Part shown: positions 38,950 through 48,900 of the stretch, in pieces
Layout: every line of letters starts with the position of its first letter
Position numbering within the stretch: position 1 is the first letter of the stretch
NCBI GenBank assembly: GCA_017591395.1
Contig: WEDG01005660.1
Span: forward strand, 1 to 64,000
Direction: 5' to 3'
DNA length: 64,000 bases
From: Schistocephalus solidus
Lineage: Eukaryota > Platyhelminthes > Cestoda > Diphyllobothriidea > Diphyllobothriidae
Made by a program: the position numbers and the translations under genes
The notes under the pieces: generated by a model
Databases searched by the model: none
What the model saw: the letters and a program-made list of their open reading frames with translations, nothing else
What the model was told of the DNA's origin: nothing

Positions 38950-41687
38950 CAATGGTAGTGGGTTGCTCACCGATCGGTTACAGGACTTACTCGTCCCGTT
39001 GTGCCTTGGGGCTAACTCTCAAGCCCCGCCAGCAACCGTAAGGCAGCTAAGTATATAGGCAGAATAACATGACCGACAAAGACAAGGGAGACTGGAATGG
39101 CCATTTCTGGCTTATTAGCCGTCATCAGACAGCCATACCCAACCCCAGGCGCTGCGGCGCCTGAGCCTCGAACTCGCGACCTTGTTGGGCAGAAGTCCAA
39201 CGCTCTACCCACTGCGCCACGAGCTCGTTGTCTTGCCGGTTTCGATCGGTGCTATTAACAATGGTAGTGGGGCACTCACCGATCGGTTACAGGACTCACT
39301 CGTCCCGTTGTGCCTTGGGGCAAACTCTCAAGCCCCGCCAGCAACCGTAAGGCAGCTAAGTATATAGGCAGAATAACATGACCGACAAAGACAAGGGAGA
39401 CTGGAATGGCCATTTCTGGCTTATTAGCCGTCATCAGACAGCCATACCCAACCCCAGGCGCTGCGGCGCCCGAGCCTCGAACTCGCGACCTTGTTGGGCA
39501 GAAGTCCAACGCTCTACCCACTGCGCCACGAGCTCGTTGTCTTGCCGGTTTCGATCGGTGCTATTAACAATGGTAGTGGGGCACTCACCGATCGGTTACA
39601 GGACTCACTCATCCTGTTGTGCCTTGGGGCAAATTCTCAAGCCCCCACCAGCAACCGTAAGGCAGCTTAGTATATAGGCAGAATAACACGACCGACGAAG
39701 ACAAGGGAGACTGAATGGCCATTTCTGGCTAGCCGTCATCAGCCAGTATACCCTAACCCCAGGCTCTGCGGCACCCGAGCCTCGAACTCGCGAACTTGTT
39801 GGGCAGAAAGCCAACGCTCTACCCACTGCGCCACGAGCTCGTTGTCTTGCCGGTTTCGATCGGTACTATTAACAATGGTAGTGGGGCGCTCACCGATCGG
39901 TTACAGGACTCACTCGTCCCGTTGTGCCTTGGGGCTAACTCTCAACGACAACGAGCTCGTGGCGCAGTGGGTAGAGCGTTGGACTTCTTGCCCAACAAGG
40001 TCGCGAGTTCGAGACTCGGGCGCCGCAGCACCTGGGGTTGGGTATGGCTGGCTGATGGCGGCGAATAAGCCAGAAATGGTAATTCCATTCTCCATTGTCT
40101 TTGTCGGTATTATCATTCTGCGTATATATGTACATTTGAAATATGCTACCCATCTTTGTCTGAGGCTGACCCGCAGAACTGGCTTCAAAATATTACAATT
40201 ATTTTCCTATAGAACCTATTGAATTTCAACTTTACTACTTTGGGTGCCTACCTTTCAATACTTGCTTATGAATTACGACCGCAGTCTTGCTTCAAGCTAA
40301 GGGGTGCTAAAAATGTCCAATTCGCTAATGTCAAACGCAAGAAGAGTTAGCATTTTTATATAGATATTGGAATTAGAAGATTTTACCGAAGTCTGAACAC
40401 GTGAAACCTGCTGTTATTTCTACGATGGGATACAAAATTGCGTTCCATAACGGGCGAAGTCTGCTTGATGCGTTCATAAATGATGCCCACTACCGACTCC
40501 ACAACTCCAAAGTTATAAGTATGGACACTTGGAGTTTTCCCGTGGACAGCTTTCTTTACAATTATTTGAAGCTATAAACAACAAGATTAAAGTGTAACAG
40601 AACACGAAAGAGAAAAAAGAGGGTTTCTAGCTAGCTAGAAGGTGTGCCTGGAGTACAGTATTCCGCCTTTATCATATATATATGAATGGACCGAATGGCA
40701 TTATCAACAAGGTCAAGAGAGAATGGAATGGCCATTTTTGGCTCAGTAGCCCTCGTGGGCCAGCCACATGGCACAGCGGGACGAGTGAGTCTTTTTAACA
40801 ATCACTGAGCGCCTATCAACAGTGGGCTCACGCCGATCTAATTGGCTTCCGAAGCAAACAAACTTCGTATGGGTGGTAGGGGTTACGGGCAGGCAACCAC
40901 TTAACCAGGTTGAAGTCTGCAAAGCTATAGTAGTAGAGGACAACGACAGAGTCTGGGGGTAGCGGGATTCAGAACGGTTTCGGGCTTATTTGCCTTCATT
41001 ATGCCAAGTATAACACTGAGCACAAGCTGGGGCCGGAAACGTGCCCATGCGCGCAAACAGGTGGCGCAGATGGTCCACCACTGGGATTAACCAGATGGAT
41101 CTTAAGCACTTCCTCGAAACGAAGATCATCAGTGCCTTACCACTTGCTATTATCTGTCGTTATATATACATCTTTATATTTGATGTACACTTATTGATAC
41201 TGTTTTAGGACGAAATTAACTACCCGTAAAGGAACATATTTTTTTGCTTTAGTGCTCTAAACCTTGTGGTGGTACGGGCTACCAGTACCGTCAACACAGG
41301 TGTGTTTGGATCATGTCCGGTGAGCCCGCTGGATCGCATTGTTATGCAGAACGTTTGCCAGCCCCGGGAATCCATAAGAACCTGTACAACGAAGCCGTGC
41401 AAAATGAGTAAGTTCTTAAACCTGCATTTTCATGTGCGGTATTTGTGTACACTGGTCTCCAGATCTACAACAACATGACTTTTGACAGTGCAGTTTTGAT
41501 CCGGCTAGTTAAGTTGGAAACGTGTCCTTAGTTTTTCTAAAATGAATTTGTTATACTTGCAGGCTGTGTGGATTTATCTCCGAATTGTAAGGAAAAGGTC
41601 GCCTGGTGCGGTTTCACTCTGATGCAATTCAAATGCTGTCAGACTTGTCGAGAGTACGCCTTGCAGACAAATCGGATTGCTGTGTGA
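27704..41687 (+). CDS. ADAMTS-like / papilin-like secreted matrix protein (7 exons; TSP1x3-Ig-TSP1x3-PLAC)
   Basis: Predicted exons are 27704-27813 (coding from 27758), 33522-33972, 34332-34562, 35515-36114, 36732-36902, 41253-41407 and 41563-41687. All introns are GT-AG and all phases agree (2,0,0,0,0,1). The product is about 595 residues if one extra base in exon 6 is discounted: signal peptide 1-18, TSP1 repeats at about 23-91, 96-158 and 163-227, Ig about 252-335 (C270, W282, C323), TSP1 repeats at about 374-434, 437-492 and 496-550, and a C-terminal PLAC domain. ADAMTS-like proteins and papilins lack a protease and act in the extracellular matrix; no metalloprotease motif is present here. 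Possible N-glycosylation sites are N54, N101 and N381. The protein is much shorter than vertebrate ADAMTSL1/3, and no spacer domain is seen. Extra exons in the long introns cannot be excluded. Read as given, the frameshift removes PLAC. Confidence 0.82.
27814..33521 (+). other. Intron 1 (5.7 kb)
   Basis: A GT-AG intron in phase 2. It contains one MITE-like insertion (28399-28616) and otherwise unremarkable AT-rich sequence. No further TSP1, Ig or spacer-like exon was recognised in it, and direct exon 1 to exon 2 joining is in phase. Confidence 0.55.
28399..28616. mobile_element. MITE-like element, telomere-like interior (copy 1)
   Basis: The left end 'gaagacacggaaataggaac' resembles the family terminus 'ggacacgggagtaggaacc'. 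The right end 'ggttactatacccatatcatg' resembles its inverted form (about 16 of 21 positions). The interior has 'aaaccctaactcttaacg', like the CCCTAA-like tracts of the copies at 53894 and 62597. It is the shortest and most diverged of the three, lying in intron 1. Confidence 0.55.
33522..33972 (+). CDS. Exon 2: TSP1 repeats 1 and 2
   Basis: Acceptor 'ctatctgcag', donor 'aag|gtaaat'. After the split Cys codon it encodes residues 20-169. TSP1-1 begins W23 with WGACEPPCGPG and closes with CDWGNC (C91). TSP1-2 begins WWRVSNWSDC with CSQICGNGG and closes CNRHNC (C158). The exon ends in ASAWNK, the start of TSP1-3, whose first cysteine opens exon 3. The frame is intact throughout. Confidence 0.93.
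34332..34562 (+). CDS. Exon 3: TSP1 repeat 3 and linker
   Basis: Acceptor 'ttattttag', donor 'tcg|gtaagt', 77 codons in phase 0. It begins CEQRDPCKPGFQTRQLSC, continues to MWRRC, then an acidic linker (EQPEIEEVKM) before the Ig domain. A typical TSP1 CSxTCGxG core is replaced here by CEQRDPCKPG. The longer open frame running past the donor is intron read-through. Confidence 0.9.
35515..36114 (+). CDS. Exon 4: Ig domain and TSP1 repeat 4
   Basis: Acceptor 'cctttacag', donor 'gtg|gtatgt', 200 codons in phase 0. The Ig domain has a clear I-set-like pattern: VVIKCPV (C270), IVWKH (W282), and GEWQCFAG (C323). A linker follows, then TSP1-4: VQWVEGPWSNCSVACGGPG, closing with CLNLPKC (C434). The last residues, SWTFKDADYSV, start TSP1-5. 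This is the exon with a decayed copy at 62298-62561 on the opposite strand. Confidence 0.94.
36732..36902 (+). CDS. Exon 5: TSP1 repeat 5
   Basis: Acceptor 'tctttttcag', donor 'gct|gtgagt', 57 codons in phase 0. It begins CTNRCEGIGRGTLKGRMAC and closes with CENPDC; KWEVDDWSA then starts TSP1-6. It is identified by splice signals, phase and cysteine spacing. Confidence 0.9.
38879..38945. repeat. Long (TA)n microsatellite
   Basis: About 33 TA units, directly abutting the 3' end of the first minus-oriented SINE of the array. Confidence 0.97.
38950..39872 (-). repeat. Tandem array of three tRNA-derived SINEs
   Basis: Three head-to-tail units in minus orientation, starting at 38950, 39259 and 39568 (periods 309, 309 and 305 bp). 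Units 1 and 2 are nearly identical; unit 3 carries several changes and small deletions. On the minus strand each has a tRNA-like head: an A-box-like 'tggcgcagtgggtagagcg' and a B-box-like 'gcgagttcgaggc'. The body runs through 'gggttgggtatggctg' and 'ccattccagtctcccttgtc' to a 3' end at 'accgatcggtgagtg...accattg'. A 30-bp spacer ('cttgccggtttcgatcggtg') separates units, so the repeat unit is SINE plus spacer. Confidence 0.93.
39873..40125. repeat. Fold-back end of the SINE array
   Basis: 39873-39946 is a fourth, truncated minus-oriented SINE 3' end. At about 39950 it switches to a plus-oriented SINE with a good head ('gagctcgtggcgcagtgggt', 'aaggtcgcgagttcgagac') and a body to 'cattctgcgtatata'. 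The last copy is thus inverted relative to the array. Confidence 0.9.
40680..40812. repeat. SINE fragment composite
   Basis: A minus body piece ('gaatggaatggccatttttg') is followed by a plus 3' piece ('ggcacagcgggacgagtgag', 'caatcactgagcgcc'). A short TA tract (40672-40683) lies at its left. The central part of the SINE is missing. Confidence 0.7.
41253..41407 (+). CDS. Exon 6: TSP1 repeat 6, with an internal +1 frameshift
   Basis: Acceptor 'tttgctttag', donor 'atga|gtaagt'. In the frame entering from exon 5 the exon starts CSKPCGGTGYQYRQHRCVWI, a standard TSP1 core. The expected TSP1 ending, VCQPRESIRTCTTKPC, lies in the next frame, and that frame is also the one that joins correctly to the PLAC exon. 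The switch lies at or near the CCC run at 41325-41327, and one base fewer there would reconcile the two halves. Read as given, translation leaves the TSP1 fold and stops at 41588-41590 in exon 7. A 30-nt GT-AG microintron at 41320-41349 is conceivable but would not correct the frame. Confidence 0.85.
41563..41687 (+). CDS. Exon 7: PLAC domain and stop
   Basis: Acceptor 'tatacttgcag'. Two bases complete a Ser codon with the exon 6 remainder, then CVDLSPNCKEKVAWC, a short loop, and KCCQTC. These six cysteines match the PLAC (protease and lacunin) domain that closes papilins, ADAMTS-like proteins and several ADAMTS proteases. The protein ends 11 residues later (stop TGA 41685-41687). Confidence 0.9.
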
Positions 41688-43935
41688 CATTTATCATCAA
41701 CCTCATACGACCACAACAACGCTTTTGTACCATTTCAGTTCTAGGTTCTCGTCCAACGTCCTAAAACTGAGCACCTTCACTGACTTATATGCATCGAGTG
41801 AGGAGTTACACCATGACGCATTCACCAGACGCTGTATTCACCACCACGCCCTCCTAACATTTTGGCATATATCTATGTCTACTAAATATGCTGCATGCGA
41901 ACGAACGCAATCCAAAGTCTATTGATCATTGTGCCTTTCGGTCCAGTGCACCACACACTGGAACTTTGAAACCGAAATAACCGCACGCCTACAGATCATA
42001 GTGTCTCTGCTTCTCACATTACGTTTTTTCTATCCCTATCCTCCACCTTGTCGAAAACCCTGCCGACAAATCTTCCCCCTCCCTTCACTCCTCCATCCAA
42101 AGATTATTTTTCTGATTAGGTGCAAGTGCAATTTGACAAATACTAACTGAATATTTTGTCAAATGTTTAACCACTTAGCATCCTTTCCAAAGTAAATCGC
42201 TTCACCGTTTCTATGAGAAAAAGAACAAGTTCTGCCATGAAAAGAGTGTCCACTTTGAACCTGGATAACCCTCAGAGTTGCCTGTACATAAGTCGATCAT
42301 TTTACTAAAGTATTATCATTTTCAGCCTTCTGAACTGCTTAGAAAAATCGTTGACACTTGTCACCCCTGCTTTTTGAAAACCCAGATCGTTGCCAAATCT
42401 GTGAAATCACATGTCAGAGTAGTGTTTAATAGGTGCGAAAATAGAACACCCTTTGCTGTTGTCAGTGTGGTACCAGTAGTAAAAAAAAGCTCAAAACCAA
42501 AGAAAATGCGATAGAAATGAATACAAAGCCTTTCTTTTCAGATCACCGAGAAACGCGGACTGATAGAAGAGTCGCCTCAAAAAATGCAATCTGGCAAACC
42601 AAATTTTTATTCTTTATACTCTCTTGTTGTTCAAAAAATAATCACATTGCCACAATTGTAAGTATGGTAACGTGCACATGCGGTGACTTAAGCATATGCC
42701 GATAGAATACTATAAGACTCTTTTCCATAATGGATGAAACTGACCAGTTAAATTTGAAGTATTTGATTTGCAGTGAAAGTCCTGTACAGAATAATAGGAT
42801 TTTTATGCATTGTGGTTGTAACTTAGGTCTGATTTGGTTAAAACAGCTGGGATTTTACATTCACGTGGTGTTCAAATACTTATGGAAAAATGTCAGCATC
42901 TTGTTAAATTATATGACAATGTAACGCAAAGTGAACGATTTCCAGATTATAAAGTTCAGGCACTATCATGTTCCGTAAATGAAAAACCTCTCACGTTGTT
43001 GCCGCTGGGCATTCAATCAAGCGTCACCTCATTTTGCCATAATCGATACCTGTGTTTGCCGGAGAATACGAAATAAAAATACTTAATCTTGAGTTATATA
43101 TACAAAAACACATAAAATACTTTTGCCTTATTTCCCATTAGCAGATCCTGTTGCTAGAGAGACCACAGAAGACAAATGTAAGTCATTTGTAATATTTTTC
43201 AAAGGTGGCAAACGAGTTAATACTTAAAGTGCATTCATCGTCAGTCCTTTGTAAGTTCATGTCTGTAAAAAGCATATAAAACTATTGGGTCTGTTTATCT
43301 ACCTCTATCTATCTTTGAAGACCATAAAAATCGAGTTCGCCGATTAGCGTTGACCAAAGTCGCCTACCTGAAGGATGGCAGCTGTTCCTTATTGCTTGAT
43401 TTATTGCCAGGGTTAGACTGCGTACCGCAACATGACCACACAGAGACTGGCAACGTAAACACATAAAATTGATCTACCAGTGAAGCAGTAACATATACTC
43501 CCATATCACAATATGCAGCCACGAGGGTACGTGAATAATCCTGCAAGTAGAACGTAAGACACCTCGTGAAATAAAAGAGGCCTGGGAAGCTGATGCCGTC
43601 GCCATTAGACGCAGTATTGATTTACCACAGGCGCTTGCAGTTGCTTGCAAAAACCCAAGTGTGAATTAAACGCCTATTAGAACTCAATCTAGTGATTCAT
43701 TCAGAGAACTTGCATTTCATTTCCTTTATCTCTCAGTATGCACTTTAATTCACGGAACATCGGATGCTCATACGGTTTCACCCGCAGATCCATTTATTTT
43801 GTATATTTATACATGCGTATTGTAAGAGCAGCCTTCGTCGGGCAGATTACGGAAGAGGCTCGAAACATTGACTGTTGGAGAAAAATGTACAACCCTCACA
43901 AGCAGTCACATAGTGCCCAGTAATTATGCAGGAGT
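41688..43935. other. 3' flank, no gene recognised
   Basis: The start is probably the 3' UTR of the ADAMTS-like gene. Frames at 42278-43076 have no recognisable domain, and no further TSP1 or PLAC-like exon was found. Confidence 0.45.
43072..43077 (+). terminator. Possible polyadenylation signal
   Basis: AATAAA, about 1.4 kb downstream of the stop; I noticed no earlier canonical hexamer in the 3' flank. Use by the ADAMTS-like gene is a guess. Confidence 0.25.
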
Positions 43936-43939
43936 GCTG

Positions 43940-44110
43940 ACGAACACAAGACAGATCAAGATGATCATTTCTGGTGAATAGCTGTCGTTGGCTAGTCATA
44001 TCGAACCCCAGGGTTCAGAGTCCCGAGGCTCAAACACGGGTTCGTTGGTTATCGGGCATTAAATCCGCCGATCTACATTTGAGCCACCAGGTCGTTGCCC
44101 TCTTCGCATT
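43940..44110 (-). repeat. Degenerate SINE copy
   Basis: In minus orientation it keeps the B-box side ('ctcaaacacgggttcg' as read on +), 'gtcgttggctagtcatatcg' and 'gatcatttctggtgaatagc'. The A-box side appears as 'gagccaccaggtcgttgccc'. It is strongly diverged. Confidence 0.55.
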
Positions 44111-46490
44111 GATCAGGAATATTCCCTATGCTAGAAGGGCACTCCTGGATCAGGTTGCGGACGTGTTGCACCTAGGGAATCCGCTTACCAACAAACCCTT
44201 TTTCAAATTCAAGTTTTGGCGAAATTGATGCTGGATTTGAGCGGCTGTCGATGGATGATATGCCAGAACGTGCCCCCGAGTCCCCTTTTTTGGCATTCCT
44301 TCGTGCATATGTGCGCGTGAAGACTGGGGTCCAGCTACATTATCATGTTCATCATCACCCAAAGAAGATGAAGAGGAAGAGGGATATCAGGAACCGACTT
44401 CTATTTATACTGCTGTTTCGGAAAAGTGCAATGTTGTGGTGGAGGTTCCTACCAGCCTTGGTTTATTTAGTCTGACGCTTACTCTTATTATAACCATGCT
44501 CGACGCATGAAATTCAACCTGCGCGATCGTTGCTGGCTAATTTCGATCGACCACTGGCTGGCTCACTTGACCATTGCCCCTCTGTGTCCGTCGTATTTTT
44601 GTGGTCACATCAGCATGTCTTTTGCCTCACTCGGTCTCGGGAGCCGTCGATTTTTTGGTCTTCGCTGCACGTGCGAATTGCTCTAAGTCTTGTGGGTGCG
44701 TTGGTGTCAGAGGTCTGTTCTCGTCACTTGACCTCTGGCCGGTTGATCCTCCTCTCGTTTCCACTGTCGGGACCACAGGACTTGGCTCACCACTTATTTG
44801 AGCATTGCACGTAGAGACTAGCCTTTGAGAGAGAGAGAGAGCAACGCATTATTTTGAAAGTAAAATTCCAAAAATGTCAGTAAGAAAGGTCCTCCATTTA
44901 CCGTAAAGAATCGTCCTTGAATGCGCCTCAAAACATCGATCAATTTGGACTTCCTTCAAAATGGTGCCAGCGTCGTGCGCTGATGACCTCATTTTTGTTG
45001 TTTGAACAAACAAATAGGGTTAAACTACAGTATATAATGGGTGAACTAGGCCAATCAACGTACATATAAAAGGATTCACATGCGAATGGAGAGCAGAAAA
45101 GATGGCGGCTCAATTTCAAAAGCCCGCGGTATGCCTGCGGTATGCAGGTCATTGGTTGGATTAAGTGCACCCTTCGGGAAGCAGCGTTCGGGCACCTGTC
45201 ATCATATCGCCTTATTGGCCAGGTCGATAAGCATCGCCTTCTGAAAGGTGAAACTGTGGTTTACTTGCGATATGTGCCCGATGGACCCGAAATAGTTTAT
45301 CTCAGCTGTCGTTTACAAGATGGTGTTCGTAAAATTCTCTGCCAAGGCGCTCACCTTTTTACCAATATACCTTGCATAATAATTATGCATGAGATGCTGT
45401 GGAACACTGTTGATTTTCCTGTCACTAGTAACGGCTCTTTCGGCCTCATAATTAGTTATCTATTTATGAATTTGGTTTAATGAGACATGCCAATCCCAAA
45501 AGTAGTGAGAGTCCTGTCATTGACTTAGAAACTTTTATTGAATAGGGACGTGCAAGCCAGTGCCCGATATGTAACTGCTTGACTGCTTAAAGCGGGGCTT
45601 CCTGAGGCACATGTGTGTGAAGGACGTTGGATAGCAGTTGTCATTAAAATACAGCCTGCATGATTTTAACTCCTTTTTCCCATTGTCACAGTGTGTTTAA
45701 ACGCAACGCTGGAGCGTTGTGCTACAAATACTTTGGTAACCAGCGGGGTTATTGTTGTGGAAGCGGGAGAATCACCTGGTAATAGTCGTCCTACAATACA
45801 CTGTTGTCGCTCTTTGCCTATCTGTTGGTTTTGAAACCTGCACTGCGAGAAAAGGTAACTGATCGCTGATCTTCTCTTCCATGGTAAACGTCATTTTTAG
45901 AAAAATAGAACTCAAAAGTGCTTTGAAGGAATCCTTCTTAATATGATGCATCCATTGTCAATGTAGCAGGCCAAGCATCCCGGGGGTGGGGTAAGAGCTG
46001 CATATTATTTGCTTGAGCTTCTGCAAAATCCAGTCAGCAATAAGTTCAAATTAAGGCGAGTCTCTCGGTTTACCCTGTGTTTGATCAAAAGCCTAACTGG
46101 TGACTGTAAAAAAATTATTGAGACACAGAGCCAGAAGATCAGTGGCATGCATTCACTTAACCACTTGGTCCGTTTCCTTCGTATTTTTCTCGGAGAACCC
46201 CGTAAAGAATGTCGATCGTCAGACCACTTGGGATAGAGGTGAAAACGGAGATCAATATCACAACGCCATAGCCCCATCTGTCCCATTATCATGTGTTTGA
46301 TGGGCGTCAGGGGAAGATCTTCAAGCTGGAGAACTCTACCAACTTGTTGTTCGACGGCCACGTTAGTAGGTTTAACCGCATGTGAGGACTGGAGTGCATA
46401 GAGGGAGGTTATGACCCGTACGTCAGTCTCCTCAATTATTGTTGTAAGGGTGACAAATTTTTAAATGGGCTTTTGTTAGATGATCTACCT
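44111..46490. other. No gene recognised (2.4 kb)
   Basis: Visibly richer in G+C than the surroundings. It contains a short (GA)n at 44827-44843. The frames at 44251-44814, 45142-45480 and 46005-46361 show no domain I can name. The last may be part of the gypsy remnant downstream of RNase H on the minus strand, but no integrase motif was recognised. Confidence 0.35.
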
Positions 46491-46499
46491 CAAATTGCA

Positions 46500-47500
46500 C
46501 TTGTCTGAGTGGAACGAAAAGGGCATCGTCAAATTTCTGTGGAGTCACGACCTTCAGGAAAATGGAGGAAATTTATCAACGCCAAATAGGGGCGAAATGG
46601 GCAGAAGCGCGTTTCGGATTGCGGAAGATCCTTAGAGAAGAGAACAAACAGCAGACTTGAACCAGTGAGATGATTTCGGACAACTTTGTCAATGGCTACT
46701 GTCGAAACGTCTATAATCAGATAGAGCATTGGAAGTAGAATGTGTTGACATGGTAATGCCAGTAGCGGAAGAATTGACTTTCTCAAAAGCAGTCATCACC
46801 TCATGAGAAAACTGGAGGACGCCCTTCGCATCCGAAAATAATGTTGGTCAGCAGCATCAGCATGAGGTCAGCACTGTTCGAGAGGAAAAGACAGCACAAT
46901 TTGGCATGTCAATGAACCACAGCGACAAGGTTATGCATTTTGGTGCAGAAAAACCCGAATGAGTGCAATCTGGATGGACAGAGAAAACAAACTATAGGAA
47001 TCCATATGATGGTCAAGGAAGTCGTAAGACAGCAACGCAGAGTAGATTGACGAGTAGCATCTTCTAGCTGGCCATAAAGTGCTCATAAATGGACGTAAAC
47101 GGCAGAGTGCGTTGAGCACAATCAATGAACCACTGGAACGTCTGGGCAAAATTTAGGGGGTCGAAGACAATGCGATAGATTAAAAGCGTCCAAACGTGAT
47201 AGTGATGGCAGTTTTGGGAATATCATTCGGATCAACCGGTGTTTGATGGAAAGCACGCACTAGATTAGTCTTCGGGAAAACTGGTTTGCCTTAAAGGGCT
47301 TCGATGTTATCCTGGAGATTGCATACTGGGTACAAATCGGAATAGCAGCCTTACCGGGAACACAGTAGTCGCCGCAGGGTCTCCAGAAGCAAGAAGTTTT
47401 CTTAGGTTCCCCGTGAAAAGGTGACGCCTAGGGACTCTTAGGTCACCTAATAATGTCAAGTTGCAGTATACGTTCGAAGTGTGCTTTGGTAGTCTGCAGG
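46500..47500 (-). pseudogene. Ty3/gypsy retrotransposon pol remnant (RT-RNase H)
   Basis: Minus-strand blocks in gypsy order, spread over several frames: KSPWASPFHGEPKK near 47440-47400, FWRPCGDY near 47385-47360, RAFHQTPVDPNDIPKTAIT near 47262-47205, AQTFQWFID near 47159-47127, and an RNase H-like stretch, FSKDLPQSETRF with FLHFPEGRD, near 46650-46545. The YxDD region is not recognisable. Numerous stops and frame changes make this a dead copy. No LTR pair, primer-binding site or integrase was identified. Confidence 0.82.
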
Positions 47501-48900
47501 CGGATCTGCACCTACCGTCTTGATCATAGGAGCACCGGGGAACCCGATATGCTAATCTGATACATACTGACAGTTCGATCGTAGATTTTGATGAGGTCCG
47601 CAATGTGCCCTAAAGCAAAATAATGCAGGGACGCTGACTTGCACGTGAAATAGATTGGAGTGGTACTGATAGTGAAACCACAATCTCTCCTCCCCTACCT
47701 GGACCCGGTGTCATGAACAAGTCAACCAGACCGGAGGTGGGCTAGGGCGCAAGTGCTTGGCGTGGTCTGAGCTTCCCCAACGCGTCCCGTCACACCTGGC
47801 TCAGATCTCGTGGAGTCGGCGCGCTACGGAGGCCGAATTAAGAAGGAGGCATTCTAGCCCGACTCTCAGTTCACCAGTTGACATTCCACACAAGCATATA
47901 CACTGGGTTGACTGCTTGGTCCCTTCAATGGACAACCTTCCAAGCCATGGTTGCAGTGCACCATGACAGCTTCAAGCCCATACGATCGCTTATAGTGAGG
48001 AAAATGAGCTGACCTAACTGTATCTTCCCATTCCCAGGCAGCAGCCGCAGTTCGAGCCGGTTGATTGTTACAGGGAATGGGCTTAGATGACGCAAAACAC
48101 CATAGTGAACCTCAGAATTTGGGAACTGAGCGCTTGGAAATATCGTGGTGTTGTGAAAGAGCTCTCGTGTAAGGCAAGCTATACATTGACCTAGAACATA
48201 ATGGTTTCATGAAGTTGTAAAGTAGCTCAAACTTCAGCATAAAAGAGCGGTTGCATGGGGACATAATGGGACAATTTGATGGGTCAAAAGTAGATAAAAA
48301 AAACTCCTAGGAATTGAGAGCCGGGAGTGACATATGGGACAGCAACATGAAAAGGAGCGACGGTTCATAGTAAGTGGGACGGAAAGACAACTGCGCCCTA
48401 TTTCCCTTTTAGGCACTTGTCTCCAATGAAAGGTTGGAGTGAGAATCAGAAACCTTCAGATTTAAAATCTCTTGTTGAAGCGATCATACCTCCTTCTTTA
48501 TGAACGAAGGACGGTTGAGCATAGAACGGGGGAAAATGGGACAACCCAGAGACGAAAACCAGATGACAGTTGAAGTTAATGAGGCTACGTTAATCTAGGT
48601 AGGGATATTCATAAGAAAACCTCTGCGATTCAAACTACCGCAGACATGGATTGCATATAGGGTATGAATTGCTGGAGGGACTAGTTGAGCTGAATTTCAA
48701 ACAGACCTTTTTTAACTGATTAGCTCTGTTTGACGATAAAAGAGAAGAAAGTGAGATTCAGTGACAGGTTTCAGCACGAATGTTGTATGACGCTAGCAAG
48801 TGGTGCCCATGTTGAGTCACTAAGACGAAATTGGCTGAACATGCAGAGCAGATATCCACCATGAGCTCGGGGATAAAGAGCGTTTGAGAACATTAGCTAT
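47501..48900. other. No gene recognised
   Basis: May contain upstream parts of the gypsy remnant, but no protease or gag motif was seen. A stretch at 47680-47745 weakly resembles 35345-35410. Frames up to 98 residues are featureless. Confidence 0.35.

Larger units (their letters stand above)
36903..41252 (+). other. Intron 5 (4.35 kb) holding a SINE array
   Basis: A GT-AG intron in phase 0 (gtgagt ... tttgctttag). It carries a long (TA)n tract, the tandem SINE array, an inverted SINE and a SINE fragment. The remainder (36.9-38.7 and 40.1-41.2 kb) shows no gene. Confidence 0.8.

Noticed and set aside
38699..39058. 119-residue frame with a long Ile/Tyr run
   Set aside because: It is a translation of the (TA)n tract and the SINE.
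38950..39872. Regularly spaced repeats resembling a CRISPR array
   Set aside because: Units are about 309 bp with tRNA-like promoter boxes; they are tandem SINEs in a eukaryotic intron.
41320..41349. 30-nt microintron (gtgagc...atgcag) in exon 6 as explanation of the frame change
   Set aside because: Its length is a multiple of three, so removal would not shift the frame to match the PLAC exon.
45142..45480. 112-residue open frame
   Set aside because: No recognisable motif; it lies in a transposon-rich, G+C-richer block where long chance frames are expected.
46005..46361. 118-residue minus-strand frame as a gypsy integrase
   Set aside because: Its position fits, but no HHCC or DDE motif can be read, so it was not called.
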